Made by a program: the position numbers and the translations under genes. The notes under the pieces were generated by a model. It saw only the letters and a list, made by a program, of their open reading frames with translations, ran no database searches and had not been told where the DNA came from. From positions 1 through 53,323 of the forward strand of contig CACYRS010000013.1 of NCBI GenBank assembly GCA_902776935.1: a stretch of DNA of 53,323 nt. The letters run 5' to 3'. Shown here piece by piece: positions 33,903-41,918 of the stretch. How positions within the stretch are numbered: position 1 is the stretch's first letter; every line of letters begins with the position of its first letter. This stretch comes from an uncultured Prevotellaceae bacterium (GTDB lineage Bacteria; Bacteroidota; Bacteroidia; Bacteroidales; Bacteroidaceae).

Positions 33903-34859
33903 GTTAGTCTTGCGCTTCTGCCAGATCTCAATACTGTTTACGATATTCTGCCAGAGGATATAACATCCCGGACCTACTGACGACAGTGGGTTCAGGTATG
34001 TATATGCCATCCATATCGCAAAGGCTGTGTTTTTCTGTCCGAGAGCCTGTCCCGACTCCTGGGTGTGGTCGAAATAGTGACCAATGAATCGACCCACGGC
34101 AAACTGAACCACACACATCACCATGCCTAACATCGCAATTGCAAAGAGCAGTGTGACGGTGGTATTAGCGTGAACGATATTCTTAACCGTTGTACCAGTG
34201 ACAATCATCAGCGAACAGCCCCAAAGATAATAGCTGAGGTCTTTTACTGATATTATCCTCTTATGCAGCTGTTGCATGTGGTGTTTCACGATATATGCCA
34301 GCAGCATCGGCACAAGCAACACCACAGCCACCTCGTAGAGAATCTTTGAGAAAGCTGTCCAGAAGGTCATGTCGGCACCTTTTTCTATCAACGGAAAACA
34401 GATGGGCACCATCATGGCTGTGATGAAGTTTGAGATAAAGGTGTATGTGGTCATCTGTTCCAGCGAACCTCCGAGTTTCTGTGTCACCACAGCTGCCGCA
34501 GCAGCACAAGGGGAGATGACACACATCAGTATCGCCTCCATCAGGATAAGACTGTCGCCTGTCATAGTAAAGCCCAATATCAGTCCCATGAGCACTCCGA
34601 TGAATATCAGCTGGAACACACTCACCCAGAAATGCCAGGTCACAGGACGCAGTTTATGGAAGTCAACCTTACAGAATGTCACGAAGAGGATAAGGAACAT
34701 AAACATCGGGAGGATAGTGTCGAAGATAGGATCGAAAAATCTCGCTGCCTCTTCAAGCTGTGGCGTGAAGGCAAAGATGAGATACAGCAATGCTCCTGTA
34801 CTCATCGACACTGGCAACGTCCAGTCCTTAATCAACCTTATAGTCCTCTCCTTTATCAT
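33885..34859 (-). CDS. BASS-family (bile acid:Na+ symporter-like) transporter
   Basis: The 324-residue protein has about nine to ten hydrophobic segments and belongs to the BASS family of sodium-coupled organic anion transporters. The Na+-site region is seen in CVISPCAAAAAVVTQKLGGSLEQMTTYTFISNFITAMMVPICFPL, a strong family hallmark. The substrate is unknown; bacterial members take up bile acids, pantoate or keto acids. The start ATG overlaps the carbonic anhydrase stop (ATGA), so the genes are coupled. Confidence 0.85.
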   Translation of the reverse strand: MIKERTIRLIKDWTLPVSMSTGALLYLIFAFTPQLEEAARFFDPIFDTILPMFMFLILFVTFCKVDFHKLRPVTWHFWVSVFQLIFIGVLMGLILGFTMTGDSLILMEAILMCVISPCAAAAAVVTQKLGGSLEQMTTYTFISNFITAMMVPICFPLIEKGADMTFWTAFSKILYEVAVVLLVPMLLAYIVKHHMQQLHKRIISVKDLSYYLWGCSLMIVTGTTVKNIVHANTTVTLLFAIAMLGMVMCVVQFAVGRFIGHYFDHTQESGQALGQKNTAFAIWMAYTYLNPLSSVGPGCYILWQNIVNSIEIWQKRKTNSLSAS

Positions 34860-34868
34860 TTATCATTT
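34855..34868 (+). repeat. Two 7-bp repeats at the carbonic anhydrase / BASS junction
   Basis: ATCATTT occurs twice in tandem (AAATGAT on the coding strand), supplying both the carbonic anhydrase stop and the BASS start. The same unit recurs at 46062-46089. Confidence 0.7.
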
Positions 34869-35362
34869 AAATAAAACTTTGAGTACTCCACGTAGTGCTT
34901 TGCATTATCCGTCTGTCCCGGGCTTACTTTCTTCAGATACTTTGCAGGCACACCGCCCCAGATCTCTCCGGCAGGAATCTTGGTGTTCTGCAGTACCAGT
35001 GCTCCGGCTGCCACGATGGCTCCCTCGCCTACCTCACAACCGTCGAGGAGAGTAGAACCCATACCGATAAGGGCTCCGTCGTGGATGGTACATGCGTGGA
35101 CAGTAACATTATGACCAATGGTCACATCGCTGCCGATATGTGTAGGACCGGTATCATGAGTCACATGCACACAACTGCCGTCCTGCACATTGCTCCGGTC
35201 TCCGATGGTGATAGGAGCCACATCGCCCCTTACCACAGCATTAAACCATATGGAACACTCATCACCGATGGTAACATCGCCCACGATGGTTGCATTCTCA
35301 CTGAAATAACAGTCCTTGCCCCATTTGGGGGAAAGACCTCTGTAACTTTTAATAAGTGCCAT
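34856..35362 (-). CDS. Gamma-class carbonic anhydrase-like protein
   Basis: This 168-residue protein is a left-handed beta-helix of the YrdA/PaaY gamma-carbonic anhydrase-like family. Hexapeptide repeats run through the sequence (NATIVGDVTIGDECSIWFNAVVRGDVAPITIGDRSNVQDG), and three metal-binding His lie in CVHVTHDTG, TIGHNVTVHAC and the following turn. Many members lack strong anhydrase activity, so the activity is unproven. It starts 6 bp after the lipoprotein stop and overlaps the BASS gene by 4 bp. Confidence 0.92.
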   Translation of the reverse strand: MALIKSYRGLSPKWGKDCYFSENATIVGDVTIGDECSIWFNAVVRGDVAPITIGDRSNVQDGSCVHVTHDTGPTHIGSDVTIGHNVTVHACTIHDGALIGMGSTLLDGCEVGEGAIVAAGALVLQNTKIPAGEIWGGVPAKYLKKVSPGQTDNAKHYVEYSKFYLNDK

Positions 35363-35368
35363 GTCTCT

Positions 35369-35998
35369 TTAGGGTACTTCGTATTCTATTATGCCATCGT
35401 CGGCAGCCTTTTCCTGAGCCTTCATGCCCCTCTCCTCGAGATGCTTGGTCATCGACTCCTTCCAGTTTACCTTGTTCGTCTCGTCAATGAAGTTGCCGAT
35501 AAACCACTCGCCACGCTCAAAGATCAGCTCTATGGTCACCTTTGTTTCCGAACCGAGGTTGTGCAGTATGAAGTTGGCCTTTGCATGCTCATTGTCTTTC
35601 ACATCCACCTTCACGTCGCTGATACTTATCTTACCCCAGTCCTGACCCATAATCCAGTAGTCGGAATCGAAGAATCCCTCTCTGCCCATAGTCTCTGCGT
35701 CTTTCGAGTTAACCATCTGTACGAGGGTGTTCCACTCAGAAGAACAATAAGCATCGTCGAGTTGATCGTTGGATGGTGATATGTCATGTACTTCCGGATA
35801 TGCTGCGGCTACGGCCTCATAGATGGCGTTAACACGCGCCATTATCATTTCCGGGTTGGCAGAGTTCTGATTTTCTGCCTTTACGGTGGTGTCGTCTGTC
35901 TTTGGCGCATCATTGCCTTCGGGGATGATGTTTGATTTCTTATTGCCACAGCCAAACAATACTGTGAGCATGCAGCAAGCGATGATTATCTTCTTCAT
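35369..35998 (-). CDS. Lipoprotein, DUF3828-like
   Basis: The 209-residue protein starts with a lipoprotein signal (MKKIIIACCMLTVLFGCGNKKS; lipobox LFGC), then a Asp/Asn/Lys-rich linker and a domain with VNAIYEAVAAAYPE, FFDSDYWIMGQDWGKISISDVKV, IELIFERGEWFIGNFIDE. The pattern (short helix, Trp-rich core, calculated effect of strand pairs on exported domain) is like DUF3828 lipoproteins of Bacteroidales; function unknown. It is the first gene of the run with the carbonic anhydrase and the BASS transporter. Confidence 0.65.
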   Translation of the reverse strand: MKKIIIACCMLTVLFGCGNKKSNIIPEGNDAPKTDDTTVKAENQNSANPEMIMARVNAIYEAVAAAYPEVHDISPSNDQLDDAYCSSEWNTLVQMVNSKDAETMGREGFFDSDYWIMGQDWGKISISDVKVDVKDNEHAKANFILHNLGSETKVTIELIFERGEWFIGNFIDETNKVNWKESMTKHLEERGMKAQEKAADDGIIEYEVP

Positions 35999-36019
35999 TA
36001 TGCGGGGCTTTTAGTATGG

Positions 36020-36055
36020 AAAAGAAAAGAGCAGCATGGCTTCCCATACTGCTCT
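36020..36055 (-). terminator. Terminator of mdh
   Basis: On the minus strand AGAGCAGTATGG pairs with CCATGCTGCTCT (one G-U pair) around a short GAAG-type loop, followed by TTTTCTTTT. It starts about 15 bp after the mdh stop codon. Confidence 0.88.
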
Positions 36056-36070
36056 CTCTTATAGAATATA

Positions 36071-37063
36071 TTAGAGGTTCGGATTTATCTTGTTCCACTC
36101 TGATACTGGAGGAACGATGTTCAGAGTAACCAGCTCGTCACGCATCTTGCAGAGGTGCTCGTAGCTCTGGTCGAGCTTAGCGTTCTCCTCAGGAGTACCC
36201 TGTGGTACCTCGAACTTTGCGCCCTCAGCAGTCATGGTGGTCTTCATGGCCATCATGATGTGGTCGTACTTGTCGGTCTTAACATATGTTCCTACAGGGA
36301 AACGGAATGGCTCACCGCCCATAGCAGCACGGATCATCTCAACAGAGAGGTATGCAGGGCTCTGGAAAGAGCTGCGTCCGCGGAGCTCGATAATCTTGGC
36401 ACCACCCTTGGTAACATCTATCTTCATCTGCTCCCACTCCTCAGCAGGGAACTCAGCTGTGCCGATGATATCTGTCAGCTTACGGCCTGCAATCTCTACA
36501 TGGCTTCCGAATACAGCCATCTGCTCACCGTGACCACCATAGGTAGCACAACCCTTGATCTGGTTCTGCATAACACCGAATTTCTTTGCGAGAGCGCTCT
36601 GCAGACGAGTTGTGTCAAGACCAGCGAGAGTGGTTACCTGACCTGGCTTCAAACCAGAATAGAGCAGGGTAACGAGACCTGTGAGGTCAGCTGGGTTGAA
36701 GATGATAACAACGTGCTTTACGTCTGGGCAGTACTTCTTGATGTTCTGTCCGAGCTCCTCAGCGATCTTACAGTTGCCTGCGAGCAGATCCTCACGGGTC
36801 ATACCTGCCTTACGTGGAGCACCACCAGAAGAGATGATATACTTTGCGCCCTTGAATGCCTCCTCGGCATTTGTGGTAGCAACGATGTTTACATCATCGA
36901 AACCGCTCTGGCGCATCTCCTCTGCCACACCCTCGGGAGAGAATACGTCGTAAAGACAGATTTCACTTGTCAGACCCATCATAAGGGCACTCTGAGCCAT
37001 GTTTGAGCCGATCATACCGGCTGCACCTACAATTGTAAGCTTGTCGTTTGTTAATGTTGCCAT
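36071..37063 (-). CDS. mdh: Malate dehydrogenase (LDH-like NAD-dependent)
   Basis: This 330-residue enzyme oxidises malate to oxaloacetate, or the reverse in the reductive branch to succinate used by Bacteroidota. It has the NAD-binding loop VGAAGMIGSNMAQSALMMGL, an acidic residue ending strand 2 (ICLYDVF), NPADLTGLVTLLY for the substrate loop, DTTRLQSALAKKFGV with the catalytic-site Asp and Arg, and GGHGEQMAVFGS with the catalytic His. The substrate-loop Arg is seen in GGAPRKAGMTREDLL. It has its own promoter and terminator and is monocistronic. Confidence 0.95.
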   Translation of the reverse strand: MATLTNDKLTIVGAAGMIGSNMAQSALMMGLTSEICLYDVFSPEGVAEEMRQSGFDDVNIVATTNAEEAFKGAKYIISSGGAPRKAGMTREDLLAGNCKIAEELGQNIKKYCPDVKHVVIIFNPADLTGLVTLLYSGLKPGQVTTLAGLDTTRLQSALAKKFGVMQNQIKGCATYGGHGEQMAVFGSHVEIAGRKLTDIIGTAEFPAEEWEQMKIDVTKGGAKIIELRGRSSFQSPAYLSVEMIRAAMGGEPFRFPVGTYVKTDKYDHIMMAMKTTMTAEGAKFEVPQGTPEENAKLDQSYEHLCKMRDELVTLNIVPPVSEWNKINPNL

Positions 37064-37106
37064 AATAAATTATTTACTTTACTTTTTTATATTGTCATTA
37101 TTGGTG

Positions 37107-37114
37107 CAAAGATA
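37107..37114 (-). promoter_or_regulatory. -7 box of mdh
   Basis: TATCTTTG on the minus strand lies 43 bp before the mdh ATG. Three CACAGATTA repeats lie just upstream. Confidence 0.65.
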
Positions 37115-37126
37115 CGCAAAATATGC

Positions 37127-37154
37127 CACAGATTACACAGATTAACACAGATTA
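37127..37154 (+). repeat. Three CACAGATTA repeats between mdh and the aminopeptidase gene
   Basis: The nonamer CACAGATTA occurs at 37127, 37136 and 37146 (one extra base before the last). The block lies in the divergent promoter region, upstream of the mdh -7 box. Confidence 0.85.
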
Positions 37155-37221
37155 AGAATATTTTTTTTGTGAAATTATGCAAAATATATGCCTTGTAGCT
37201 TTATGTAAACAAAAAACTTCG

Positions 37222-37229
37222 TATCTTTG
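37222..37229 (+). promoter_or_regulatory. -7 box of the Xaa-Pro aminopeptidase gene
   Basis: TATCTTTG lies 29 bp before the ATG at 37259. The in-frame ATG-like codon at 37241 would be too close to the start point. Confidence 0.65.
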
Positions 37230-37258
37230 TAAGGTTCAATTTGCAAATCTTGACAGTT

Positions 37259-39031
37259 ATGAGTATAAGCCAACGACTATCCGACCTACGTGAGTTGATG
37301 CAGCGTGAGCATCTCTCAGCGTTTATTTTCCCCAGTACCGACCCCCATCAGGGAGAGTATGTGCCCGACCACTGGAAGGGGCGTGAGTTCATCTCCGGTT
37401 TCAATGGTTCTGCCGGTACGGCGGTGGTCACCATGACCTCTGCCGTCCTGTGGACTGACTCCCGCTATTTCATTGCAGCCGAGGAGCAGCTTAAGGATAC
37501 TGAGTATCAGCTGATGAAACTGAAGATCGAGGGTACTCCCACCATCGCTGAGTGGATAGGCAGAGAGTGTGGCCCTGGGGCAGAGGTCGCCATCGACGGC
37601 TTGTGCAGCTCTGCCAACAGCGTAAAGGAGCTTATCGCTGACCTCAGGAAACAGGGAGGCATTACCCTTCGCACCAATCTCGACCCTCTGAAGACTATAT
37701 GGTCTGGCCGTCCGCCAATCCCCGAGAATCCCATCGAGATCTATCCTATGAAGTATGCCGGGGAGATGGCTCATGACAAGATAGCCCGTGTGCGTCATGC
37801 CCTTCGCGAGCGTCATGCTGACGGAATGCTGATGTCATCTCTCGATGATATCGCCTGGACATTGAATCTGCGAGGCTCTGATGTGCACTGCAACCCTGTC
37901 TTTGTGAGCTATCTGCTGATATCATCCAAAGATGTCACCTTATTTATAAATACGAATAAACTCACTCCCGAGGTACAGACTTATCTCAAGGCTGAGGGGG
38001 TAAGCGTAGCTCCATACGATGAGATAGGCAACGGGCTGAAGAACTACTTCGAATATAATATCCTGCTCGATCCTTACGAGGTAAATTATACCCTATACAA
38101 GAGCGTTACACGTGAGATTATTGAGGAGGAGTCGCCTGTAAAGCGCATGAAGACCATAAAAAATGCCACAGAGATAGCGGGTTTCAGGTCTGCGATGCTG
38201 AAAGACGGCATCGCAATGGTGAAGTTTCTCAAATGGCTATCTGATTATCCCGAAATATCCGGGTTATCTGAAATAGCTATCGACAAGAAGCTTACCTCTC
38301 TTCGTGCTGAACAGCCTCTCTATCGTGACATCTCCTTTGATACCATCGCCGGATATCAGGCTCATGGCGCCATTGTGCATTATGAGGCTACTCCTGAGAC
38401 CGATATCCCCCTGAAGCCAGAGGGTCTGCTCCTGCTCGACAGCGGAGCCCAGTATCTCGATGGCACCACGGATATCACCCGTACCATTGCTCTCGGACCT
38501 CTCACCGATGAGATGAAGCGTGTATACACCCTTGTGCTCAAAGGCCATATCCAGATTGAGCTCTGTAAGTTCCCTTCCGGCTCCAGTGGCACTCAGATCG
38601 ACATCCTTGCCCGAAAGGATATGTGGCGCGAGGGGCTTAACTATCTTCATGGCACGGGTCATGGCGTGGGAACATATCTTAATGTGCATGAGGGCCCTCA
38701 TCAGTTCCGTATGGAGTGGAAACCGGCTCCACTGGTGACAGGCATGACCATCACCGACGAGCCCGGCATCTATCTTGAAGGCAAGTTCGGAGTGCGCATA
38801 GAGAACACGCTCCTTATCACTCCATACAAGGAGACGGAGTTTGGCAAGTTCCTCCAGTTTGAGTCGCTTACTCTCTGCCCCATCGACAAGACTCCTATTA
38901 TCAAGGAGATGCTTCTTCAGGAGGAAACCGACTGGCTCAACGCCTACCACCAGCGAGTCTTCGCCACTCTCTCACCACATCTCGATGAGGAGGAAGTCGC
39001 CTGGCTACAAGAAGCCTGCTCTGCATTATAA
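37259..39031 (+). CDS. Xaa-Pro aminopeptidase (M24B)
   Basis: The 590-residue cytosolic metallopeptidase removes an N-terminal residue before proline. It is the three-domain form: two creatinase-like N-terminal domains (AFIFPSTDPHQGEYVPDHWKGREFISGFNGSAGTAVV and a related second one) and a pita-bread catalytic domain. Metal ligands are the Asp in LLLDSGAQYLDGTTDITRT (two Asp), His in HGTGHGVGTYLNVHEGP, Glu in TDEPGIYLEG and the Glu in VRIENTLLI. No signal peptide is present. It is monocistronic, with a hairpin terminator at 39051-39080. Confidence 0.95.
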   Translation: MSISQRLSDLRELMQREHLSAFIFPSTDPHQGEYVPDHWKGREFISGFNGSAGTAVVTMTSAVLWTDSRYFIAAEEQLKDTEYQLMKLKIEGTPTIAEWIGRECGPGAEVAIDGLCSSANSVKELIADLRKQGGITLRTNLDPLKTIWSGRPPIPENPIEIYPMKYAGEMAHDKIARVRHALRERHADGMLMSSLDDIAWTLNLRGSDVHCNPVFVSYLLISSKDVTLFINTNKLTPEVQTYLKAEGVSVAPYDEIGNGLKNYFEYNILLDPYEVNYTLYKSVTREIIEEESPVKRMKTIKNATEIAGFRSAMLKDGIAMVKFLKWLSDYPEISGLSEIAIDKKLTSLRAEQPLYRDISFDTIAGYQAHGAIVHYEATPETDIPLKPEGLLLLDSGAQYLDGTTDITRTIALGPLTDEMKRVYTLVLKGHIQIELCKFPSGSSGTQIDILARKDMWREGLNYLHGTGHGVGTYLNVHEGPHQFRMEWKPAPLVTGMTITDEPGIYLEGKFGVRIENTLLITPYKETEFGKFLQFESLTLCPIDKTPIIKEMLLQEETDWLNAYHQRVFATLSPHLDEEEVAWLQEACSAL

Positions 39032-39050
39032 GTAATCAGTGTTGTTAACA

Positions 39051-39080
39051 AAAAAGTGGCAGTCGTTTGGCTGCCACTTT
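39051..39080 (-). terminator. Bidirectional hairpin terminator between the aminopeptidase and HU-like genes
   Basis: AAAGTGGCAG pairs with CTGCCACTTT around a 10-nt loop. A run of six T follows on the minus strand, so it is best as terminator of the HU-like gene, but it can also end the aminopeptidase transcript. Confidence 0.82.
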
Positions 39081-39117
39081 CATTTAGAGATTACTGATGC
39101 TCATGCGGAGCTGATGA

Positions 39118-39656
39118 TCAGTTGCCCGTCTCGAATCCGCCGCTGCCTACGTTGCTGCCGTTCTTGGTGAAGACCTTGGTGGCAGCCTCGCTCGATACAC
39201 CGTCACCTCCTGAGTGTCGATGATGTTACGGAACTCGAGTGAGCAATACTCCTCCTTGAAGCGGCGTGAGGTGATGTTATCGTTCTCCACACCATAAGGC
39301 AGGAATCGGATGTGAACACCCTTCACAACATTGTTGGGATCAGCACCTTCCATCACCGGGATGTTCAACAGAGGTTTGTCAACATCACATGTCGGGAGGA
39401 ATGTTCCCAGAGGATCGAGACGCACGGGCACGCCCTGGCTGATGAGTTCCGGCAGACACTGGGTGATCTTCTTCAGTACACCCTCGATGAGGTCGAGACC
39501 GTAGATGCTGCCGTGATCACTCATGTGCTTGGCAAAGCCTCGCAGGGTCAGAGTGGTCTGTGTGTCAACTTCGGGATAGTACTTGCCGTATCCCGCATTT
39601 TTGGAATTCTTGTTCTGTCGCAAGTTGATTCCAAGCTTAATTTCATTTGTAGCCAT
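39118..39656 (-). pseudogene. HU-like DNA-binding protein (HU-HIG type), frameshifted near the C-terminus
   Basis: The protein is the HU-related DNA-binding type common in Bacteroidota (HU-HIG). It begins MATNEIKLGINLRQNKNS and has the HU-like core TLTLRGFAKHMSDHGSIYGLDLIEGVL, PELISQGVPVRLDPLGTFLP. The frame as it stands runs to 39147 and ends in an atypical VYRARLPPRSSPRTAAT. If one base is restored near 39201-39202, the other frame continues as GVSSEAATKVFTKNGSNVGSGGFETGN and stops at 39118, which is a normal tail. The gene thus seems to have a one-base deletion, or the sequence has an error there. DNA binding may survive, as the core is intact. Confidence 0.78.
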
Positions 39657-39818
39657 TTGCAAAAATGTTTTTATGGCATTGGACTACTAAGTCAGCTAGC
39701 TGCACCGGGTGGATGATTCCCGCTTTTTATTATGCTACATAAGGTACAAAAAAGATCTGAAACCACTAAATATTTCCGCAACTTTTTTCATCAAGGTATC
39801 TTTTTTTCTCCATTTTTA

Positions 39819-39850
39819 TTTGGAGTCTAATTGTTTTTTTCGTATCTTTG
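39819..39850 (+). promoter_or_regulatory. Promoter of the antitoxin gene
   Basis: A TTTG -33 box (39819-39822) lies 20 bp before a TATCTTTG -7 box (39843-39850). The ATG follows at 39873. Confidence 0.75.
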
Positions 39851-39872
39851 CCAACGCAATAATAACAAGCAT

Positions 39873-40100
39873 ATGGAAACAACTGCATTAAATGAAGCCC
39901 AAATGAGTATTCTCAGACTCCTCGGATCGATGAAGACTGTTGAGGAGGTCAACGAATTGCGCCAGGTTATATGCGATTACTATGCCCGTCGCGTTGATGA
40001 GGAAGTTGACAAACTCTGGGAGTCAGGTCAGTGGGACAATGAGAAAAACGAGGCTGTATTAAAGGAACACCTTCGTACGCCATATAAGGATGCCAAGTAG
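39873..40100 (+). CDS. Putative antitoxin of a PIN-type toxin-antitoxin pair
   Basis: This 75-residue acidic protein (METTALNEAQMSILRLLGSM, then VEEVNELRQVICDYYARRVDEEVDKLWE) is of the type found directly upstream of PIN-domain toxins in Bacteroidota. It ends at a normal place (HLRTPYKDAK). The helical C-terminal half would wrap the toxin. A strong promoter lies just upstream. Directly after its stop codon comes the tail of a PIN toxin whose N-terminus is missing. The assignment rests on this neighbour and on general resemblance. Confidence 0.6.
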   Translation: METTALNEAQMSILRLLGSMKTVEEVNELRQVICDYYARRVDEEVDKLWESGQWDNEKNEAVLKEHLRTPYKDAK

Positions 40101-40393
40101 AAGAAATCATTACCCAAAAGATGTCAGTCGATGTGGCTATCCATGTTATTCATCTACTCTTGGAAAGCGAATACGTTGAACTGATTAATCCGTATTTCCG
40201 ACTCCAACTGATAGAGGCTGATCATGACGACGACAAGTTCGTTGACTGTGCCTTTGCTGCTAATGCAACATATATTGTCTCCGATGACAAACACTACGAT
40301 GTACTTAAGGAAATCGATTTTCTCAAATTGCTTATTTTGAAATTGAAAGAATTCCTCGGGCTACTGCAGTCTGAGAAAAATGATAATGTATAA
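40101..40393 (+). pseudogene. PIN-domain toxin, N-terminal part deleted
   Basis: The frame carries the C-terminal ~95 residues of a PIN ribonuclease (COG1569-like): EEIITQKMSVDVA, YVELINPYFRLQLIEADHDDDKFVDCAFAANATYIVSDDKHYDVL, and KLKEFL. The acidic residues of the second half are there (DDDKFVDCA, SDDKHY). The first ~45 residues with the initial VLDTN-type Asp and the first strand are missing. The preserved segment EEIITQK is read in frame right up to the antitoxin stop codon, so a deletion has joined the antitoxin 3' end to the middle of the toxin. An ATG at 40121 could express a fragment, but it would lack a complete active site. Confidence 0.72.
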
Positions 40394-40534
40394 CTCTATA
40401 AAATGAATATGCGTATGGGCTGAGAAATCTTTTTTTCTTGTTCATAATTTTTGTCTGTTTTAAATGGTGAATAATTATGGTTATTTGCGTGGCTGAGACC
40501 ATGTCTCTTTCACGCTACAAAGATACATTGATTT

Positions 40535-40663
40535 TGCGGCAATGCGGCGAAGCGGCAATTGATTTCTAGAGATATTATAAAAATAGGAAAATGGTAATTT
40601 TACTCATATACTCATTTTTTAATAAGTCTATAGAATTGATAGCCGCTTCGCCGCATTGCCGCA
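40535..40663. repeat. Perfect 22-bp inverted repeat with 85-bp spacer
   Basis: The left arm (40535-40556) starts TGCGGCAATGCGGC and contains GCGGCGAAGCGGC; the right arm (40642-40663) is its exact reverse complement. The arms are GC-rich while the spacer is very AT-rich. There is no open frame inside. It resembles a MITE-like or REP-like element, but no target-site duplication is evident. Confidence 0.85.
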
Positions 40664-40767
40664 TCGTTTTCGTCGTCTTTCGCAAACTTTGCAAATTTTC
40701 CGACCTTCAGATTTAAGGCTATGGCAGTCTCGCCAGCCAAGTCACCGGAGGCTTGGACCAACCGCTC

Positions 40768-40835
40768 TACCCTAACACTAAAGTCCCTCTACCCTAACAC
40801 TAAAGGGTGTATAGTGTTAGGGTAGAGGGACTTTA
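40768..40835. repeat. Perfect 24-bp hairpin made of CCCTAACACTAAAG repeats
   Basis: Arms 40779-40802 and 40812-40835 are exact reverse complements with loop AAGGGTGTA. The left side is also a direct repeat: TACCCTAACACTAAAG occurs at 40768 and 40790. It lies 11 bp beyond the 3' end of the DUF4421 gene and could act as an mRNA 3' stabiliser, but there is no T run. Confidence 0.85.
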
Positions 40836-40846
40836 CGATGAAATAC

Positions 40847-41917
40847 TTAGAAACGCACGCCGATGAAGGCACGGGCCCGCCACTTGTTCTGGTTGACAAC
40901 CACATTCTTGTCGTCGAAAACGGAATTGTTCATGACAAGAGTGGCACCAGCGAAGTAGCGCATGGAGAAATTATAGACGACAGCAAGCCGTTCATTAAAA
41001 ATCATATTGAAGCGAACATGTTGAGCCTCTTTATCCTCACCATTCAGAATCATCTTATTGCGATTATAGACCACAACAGTTGGCAGCAGCGAAGCGTGGA
41101 GCAGCCATTTTCGACCCAGCACGAGGTTATAGCCGTAGCCACCGCCGAGACCAATATGCCCGAACTCGATAGTAATCTCTGGAGCATCAGAAGCTCTCTG
41201 CTTTAACTCATCATTGGTTTTGATACTACCACCCTGATAGCTGATACCGAGCAGCCATGAGCCCGCTGAGCGACGCTGAATATAACTCTGCGTGAACGCA
41301 GCAGGATAGGAGAAGCGGCGATGATTGAAGGTGTAGTAGCCTACTAAGTTCAGTACCTTCAGCGTCGCTTCTCCCGACTCAAGCCTTTTGTCCCCCCTGT
41401 CACCATAAATATCACCCGACAGCGATTCTGACCGCTGGTAGCTCAGATCGAGACTAAAGCGTCTGCCATAATAGTTGAGATTCAGCTCATAGTCCTTATA
41501 GACGCCACTCCACTTGGCTGGATTGATGGCTATGGCGGCTCCTATTCCCCGATAGGAGGCAGCCAGAGAGAACGTGGTCTTATGGCTGGTGCTGAGATCC
41601 GTTTTCGAGTAGATGCCATTGACAGTTCCCTTGGCATGGAACGTGTTGCCCGTCTGGTTCATCCTTACCTTCAGCGTCAGGCCTTTGCCTTCCGGGCGCA
41701 TCACATAGGCTGAGTCATACTTTGAGTTAAAATAACGGGCTCCGAGTTTGTCGGATACACGCTTCCATAAGCTCTCCTTCTGAATGATGGTATCGCCAGT
41801 AGCAACTGTCTGCGCAACACTATCGGACAACAGTTGGGGACAGACGTATGTGTCTGCCCCTACTGTTACCGACTCAACCATGATGGCTGAGATAAAAATG
41901 ATAAGTCTCCTAAACAT
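40847..41917 (-). CDS. DUF4421-type outer-membrane protein
   Basis: The 356-residue protein has a signal peptide (MFRRLIIFISAIMVESVTVGA) and a beta-rich body of the DUF4421 type. Strands are seen in YVMRPEGKGLTLKVRMNQTGNTF, LSTSHKTTFSLAASYRGIGAAIAINPAKW, ELNLNYYGRRFSLDLSYQRSES, GGGYGYNLVLGRKWLLHASLLP, and the end (WRARAFIGVRF) has a C-terminal Phe typical of outer-membrane barrels. The function is unknown. I use the ATG ending at 41917, one base after the stop of the previous gene. It is the last gene of the phosphoesterase operon. Confidence 0.78.
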   Translation of the reverse strand: MFRRLIIFISAIMVESVTVGADTYVCPQLLSDSVAQTVATGDTIIQKESLWKRVSDKLGARYFNSKYDSAYVMRPEGKGLTLKVRMNQTGNTFHAKGTVNGIYSKTDLSTSHKTTFSLAASYRGIGAAIAINPAKWSGVYKDYELNLNYYGRRFSLDLSYQRSESLSGDIYGDRGDKRLESGEATLKVLNLVGYYTFNHRRFSYPAAFTQSYIQRRSAGSWLLGISYQGGSIKTNDELKQRASDAPEITIEFGHIGLGGGYGYNLVLGRKWLLHASLLPTVVVYNRNKMILNGEDKEAQHVRFNMIFNERLAVVYNFSMRYFAGATLVMNNSVFDDKNVVVNQNKWRARAFIGVRF

Positions 41918-41918
41918 T

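Larger units (their letters stand above)
40394..40846. other. Gene-free region with two large inverted repeats
   Basis: These 450 bp hold no credible gene. They contain a perfect 22-bp inverted repeat around an 85-bp AT-rich spacer (40535-40663) and a perfect 24-bp inverted repeat with a 9-nt loop (40779-40835). A TATCTTTG box on the minus strand at 40518-40525 has no gene behind it and may be a relic. Confidence 0.8.

Noticed and set aside
34369-35779. Long plus-strand open frames opposite the BASS, carbonic anhydrase and lipoprotein genes
   Set aside because: The minus-strand genes have clear family motifs and coupled starts; the opposite frames show only codon-shadow composition.
40768-40835. 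CRISPR array
   Set aside because: Only two direct units with a 22-bp period and no spacers of constant length; it is a palindromic repeat and no cas genes are present.
40838-41206. Plus-strand 122-codon frame beginning in the hairpin
   Set aside because: It is antisense to the C-terminal strands of the DUF4421 gene and has no features of its own.
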